Shown: positions 5,321-7,596 of the stretch, piece after piece
Layout of the letters: each line of letters opens with the position of its first letter
How positions within the stretch are numbered: the first letter of the stretch is position 1
Source of the DNA: Acetofilamentum sp.
GTDB taxonomy: Bacteria > Bacteroidota > Bacteroidia > Bacteroidales > JAFGUD01
DNA length: 7,596 bases
Direction of reading: 5' to 3'
Assembly: GCA_020722645.1 (NCBI GenBank)
Contig: DYKL01000163.1
Coordinates: 1 to 7,596, forward strand
Program-made: the position numbers and the translations under genes
Notes under the pieces: model-generated
Database searches by the model: none
What the model saw: the letters and a program-made list of their open reading frames with translations, nothing else
Told to the model about the DNA's origin: nothing

Positions 5321-7417
5321 ATGAGTCAAATTATTTTTCTTGTTTTAATTATAGTTGCTTTTGGTTTATTAGGTTATAGTTTCAGTAGGGTTTTTAAAGT
5401 TATGAAACAGCTAAAACCCTTTAAAATAAAAGAGATAGGTAAAAGATTTATCAAAATGTTTGATGTAGCTATTGCACAAACTAAAATTATGAAAAGACCT
5501 GTTGTCGGGTTAATGCACGCCCTTGTATTTTGGGGTTTTATAGTCATTTTAATCGGCAGTTTGGAAATGATTATAGATGGACTTGCCGGTACTGAAAGAA
5601 TATTAGGTGCTTTGGGTGTAATTTATGACGTGATTATTGCCGGAGGTGATATTTTCGCAATGATTATTGCAGTTTTTGTTCTTATTTTCATACTCAGACG
5701 TACAATTTTTAAAGTTACAAGATTTGAAGGCAAAGAAATGATTAAAAAGACACACATTGATGCTCTTGTAGCATTAAGCCTGATTTTTATTCTTATGATT
5801 ACTTTGCTTGGAATGAATGCTTTTTATTCACTTTGGATAACAAAAACAGGTGTTACATTGGTTGGTTATTACCCAATTGGTGAAAAAATTGCTGAATTAT
5901 TTGGAAATATTAATGAAAATCAAGCACATTTCTGGTATAAATTTAACTGGTGGTTTCATATTACTGTCATTTTCTTGTTTGCTAACATTTTACCGTATTC
6001 AAAACACTTCCACGTTTTTATGTCAGTACCGAATGTGTTTTTAAGCCGCCTTGAACCACTCGGAAAATTGGACACAATGGAAGATGTTAAAAAAGAAGTT
6101 AAATCAATTATGAACCCTGAAACAGCATTTGTAACAGACGGTTCAGAGCCAACTGAAATAGCCAGATTTGGTGTTCTTGATGCTCAAGATGTAAACTGGA
6201 AAAATTACTTGGATTCTTTATCTTGTACACAATGCGGAAGATGCACTTCAGTTTGCCCTGCAAATATAACAGGGAAACAACTCTCGCCACGTAAAATAAT
6301 GATGGACTTGAGAATGAGAATGAAACAAAAAACATCACATTTATTAAAAGGCGAAAAGAATTTTGAAGACGGTAAATTTTTAATAGGAAATTTCACAACC
6401 GAAGAAGAACTTTGGGCTTGTACAACATGTAATGCCTGTGCTTATGAGTGTCCTATCTCAATAAACCAACCAAACCTGATTATTGAAATGAGACGTTACT
6501 TGGTTATGGAAAAAAGTTCAGCTCCGGCAGGATTAATTACAGCTTTTCAAAACATCGAAAACAACGGAGCTCCATGGCAATTCAATTTTGAAGACCGATT
6601 ATTATGTACAGATAATTTGGAACTTAAAGGAGAAAAAATATGTGTTCCGACTATGGCAGAACTTCAAAGTCAGGGTAAAGAAGCTGAATACTTATTTTGG
6701 ATAGGTAGTGCCGGATCTTTTGATGACAGATACAAAAAAGTTACTCAAAGTTTCGTTAAAATTCTGCACTATTTGAATATAAATTATGCCGTTTTAGGTA
6801 AAGAAGAATCTGACAGTGGTGATATTGCCAGACGCGCAGGCAACGAAATGCTTTTTCAGATGCAGGCATTCAATAACATTGAAACATTTAACAGATATAA
6901 TGTAAAAAAGATTATTACTTGCGACCCTCACGACTTTAATACATTGAAAAACGAATACCCTGATTTTGGTGGCAATTACGAAGTTATTCATCATACAGTC
7001 TTTTTGAAAGATTTAATCGAAAAAGAAAAATTAAAACTAAACGGTAAAATGTTTTTTAATAAGACAGTTACTTACCATGACCCATGCTATCTTGGAAGAA
7101 TTAACGGCGAAGTAAAAGCTCCAAGAGCAATTCTTAAATCGCTTAATGTTAATCTCAAAGAAATGAGACGATACGGCAAAAACTCGCTGTGTTGCGGAGC
7201 CGGAGGAGGACAAATGTTTAAAGAAGCAGAAAAAGGCAACAAAGAAGTTTTTATTGAAAGAACCGAAGAAGCTCTTGAACTAAATCCCGAAATAATAGTT
7301 ACAGCTTGTCCTTTCTGTATGACAATGATGACTGATGGCATTAAATATAAAAACAAAGAAGAATCAATAAAAAATTATGACATTGCCGAGTTAATATCAC
7401 TTGATTTGGAATTATAA
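5321..7417 (+). CDS. Membrane HdrD-like iron-sulfur oxidoreductase with heme-b domain (EMO-type)
   Basis: This 698-aa protein probably links a soluble electron carrier, such as electron-transfer flavoprotein, to menaquinone at the cytoplasmic membrane. Seen: five hydrophobic helices at about 1-20, 62-86, 104-125, 147-168 and 209-226, with His66, His145, His213, His229 and His231 as candidate heme-b ligands (NarI/HdrE-like). Two [4Fe-4S] motifs follow: Cys302/305/308/312 and Cys367/370/373/377. Then come two HdrB/D-type CCG half-domains. The second is intact: Cys589 (HDPCYLGR), Cys624-625 (CCGAGGG), Cys663 and Cys666 (CPFC). The first (about 455-560) keeps the fold signature (AGSFDDR, RRAGNEMLFQMQ, FNTLKNEYP) but has Ser463, Asp498-Ser499, Asp535 and Asp538 where cluster Cys are expected. 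In Flavobacteriia, from memory, the membrane/ferredoxin half and the CCG half are separate neighbouring genes; here they are fused near residue 440. The ETF link is inference, since no etfAB lies in the window. Confidence 0.87.
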   Translation: MSQIIFLVLIIVAFGLLGYSFSRVFKVMKQLKPFKIKEIGKRFIKMFDVAIAQTKIMKRPVVGLMHALVFWGFIVILIGSLEMIIDGLAGTERILGALGVIYDVIIAGGDIFAMIIAVFVLIFILRRTIFKVTRFEGKEMIKKTHIDALVALSLIFILMITLLGMNAFYSLWITKTGVTLVGYYPIGEKIAELFGNINENQAHFWYKFNWWFHITVIFLFANILPYSKHFHVFMSVPNVFLSRLEPLGKLDTMEDVKKEVKSIMNPETAFVTDGSEPTEIARFGVLDAQDVNWKNYLDSLSCTQCGRCTSVCPANITGKQLSPRKIMMDLRMRMKQKTSHLLKGEKNFEDGKFLIGNFTTEEELWACTTCNACAYECPISINQPNLIIEMRRYLVMEKSSAPAGLITAFQNIENNGAPWQFNFEDRLLCTDNLELKGEKICVPTMAELQSQGKEAEYLFWIGSAGSFDDRYKKVTQSFVKILHYLNINYAVLGKEESDSGDIARRAGNEMLFQMQAFNNIETFNRYNVKKIITCDPHDFNTLKNEYPDFGGNYEVIHHTVFLKDLIEKEKLKLNGKMFFNKTVTYHDPCYLGRINGEVKAPRAILKSLNVNLKEMRRYGKNSLCCGAGGGQMFKEAEKGNKEVFIERTEEALELNPEIIVTACPFCMTMMTDGIKYKNKEESIKNYDIAELISLDLEL

Positions 7418-7425
7418 GACTCAAT

Positions 7426-7464
7426 AATTAGCAAATGAGTAAATTAGCCAATTAGATGATGAGT
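7426..7464. repeat. Short imperfect AATTAG direct repeats
   Basis: AATTAGCAAATGAGT (7426-7440) recurs at 7450-7464 with 12 of 15 bases identical and a 24-nt offset; a third AATTAG unit starts at 7442. It lies just behind the oxidoreductase stop codon and has no coding potential. Confidence 0.45.
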
Positions 7465-7476
7465 ATAAAAATCTTT

Positions 7477-7496
7477 AAATAAAATATTTTTTATTT
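7477..7496 (+). terminator. Weak A/T-only hairpin, possible terminator
   Basis: AAATAAAA (7477-7484) pairs with TTTTATTT (7489-7496) over a 4-nt loop, and a T-rich run follows (7497-7510). The stem has no G-C pair, so termination efficiency is doubtful; it is the only candidate behind the oxidoreductase gene. Confidence 0.25.
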
Positions 7497-7568
7497 CTAT
7501 ATTTTTTTTATGTTTGTAGAATTATTATTTTTGGATAATTAAACAATAATTCGTTAATTTTTCAATTA

Positions 7569-7596
7569 GCGTCATCCTGAGTGATAACGAAGGAAG
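7569..7596 (+). repeat. Start of a probable dispersed intergenic repeat, cut by the window edge
   Basis: The final bases, beginning GCGTCATCCTGAGTGATAAC and continuing into CGAAGGAAG, resemble the GTCATCCTGAGCG...CGAAGGAT elements that occur in many copies between genes in Bacteroidota and other bacteria. The higher-GC block contrasts with the A/T-rich sequence before it. Only the beginning is present, so the unit length is unknown. Confidence 0.45.

Noticed and set aside
7087..7356. Open - strand frame inside the HdrD-like gene
   Set aside because: It is antisense to the conserved second CCG half-domain and shows no independent start signal or recognisable protein family.

Overview
The window looks like a chromosomal segment of an anaerobic or facultative member of the Bacteroidota, probably order Bacteroidales or a near relative. 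The reasons are: very low GC by eye; starts preceded by A/T-rich sequence with no Shine-Dalgarno; candidate promoters of the Bacteroidota TTTG/TAnnTTTG type; and the protein families present, namely a SpoIIE phosphatase with the DSINYARR hallmark, an S8 protease with a Bacteroidota-style prodomain, and a long HdrD-like membrane oxidoreductase.

Layout. (1) 2-1248, + strand: the remains of a membrane sensor with a SpoIIE/PP2C-type phosphatase output. It appears inactivated: there is an in-frame stop at 23-25, a frameshift around 364-391, and a Val in place of the first metal-binding Asp of the phosphatase. (2) 1249-1278: a hairpin terminator between convergent genes, better formed on the - strand. 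(3) 3552-1288, - strand: an iorA-iorB operon for indolepyruvate (aryl-pyruvate):ferredoxin oxidoreductase. IorA is the short form without the C-terminal ferredoxin domain. (4) 3721-3747: the terminator of the next gene. (5) 5152-3773, - strand: a secreted S8 (subtilisin-like) protease with an intact catalytic triad and no visible C-terminal sorting domain. (6) 5153-5320: a divergent intergenic region with a perfect 20-bp palindrome sitting between candidate -33 and -7 boxes. (7) 5321-7417, + strand: a 698-aa membrane iron-sulfur oxidoreductase. It joins a NarI/HdrE-like heme-b membrane domain, two [4Fe-4S] motifs and two HdrB/D-type CCG half-domains. The first CCG half-domain has Ser/Asp where cluster-binding Cys are expected. 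(8) 7418-7596: non-coding tail with short AATTAG repeats and the start of a probable dispersed repeat cut by the window edge.

How the genes may work together: IorAB oxidises aryl-2-oxoacids made by transamination of aromatic amino acids to aryl-acetyl-CoA, giving low-potential electrons. The HdrD-like protein resembles the EtfAB:menaquinone oxidoreductase (EMO) type and would pass electrons between a soluble carrier and the quinone pool. Both fit amino-acid or acyl-CoA based energy metabolism, but they are separate transcription units and a direct link is inference. I found no CRISPR array, tRNA, rRNA, insertion sequence or defence system. The most notable items are the Cys-depleted CCG half-domain, the palindrome-embedded promoter and the decaying sensor phosphatase.
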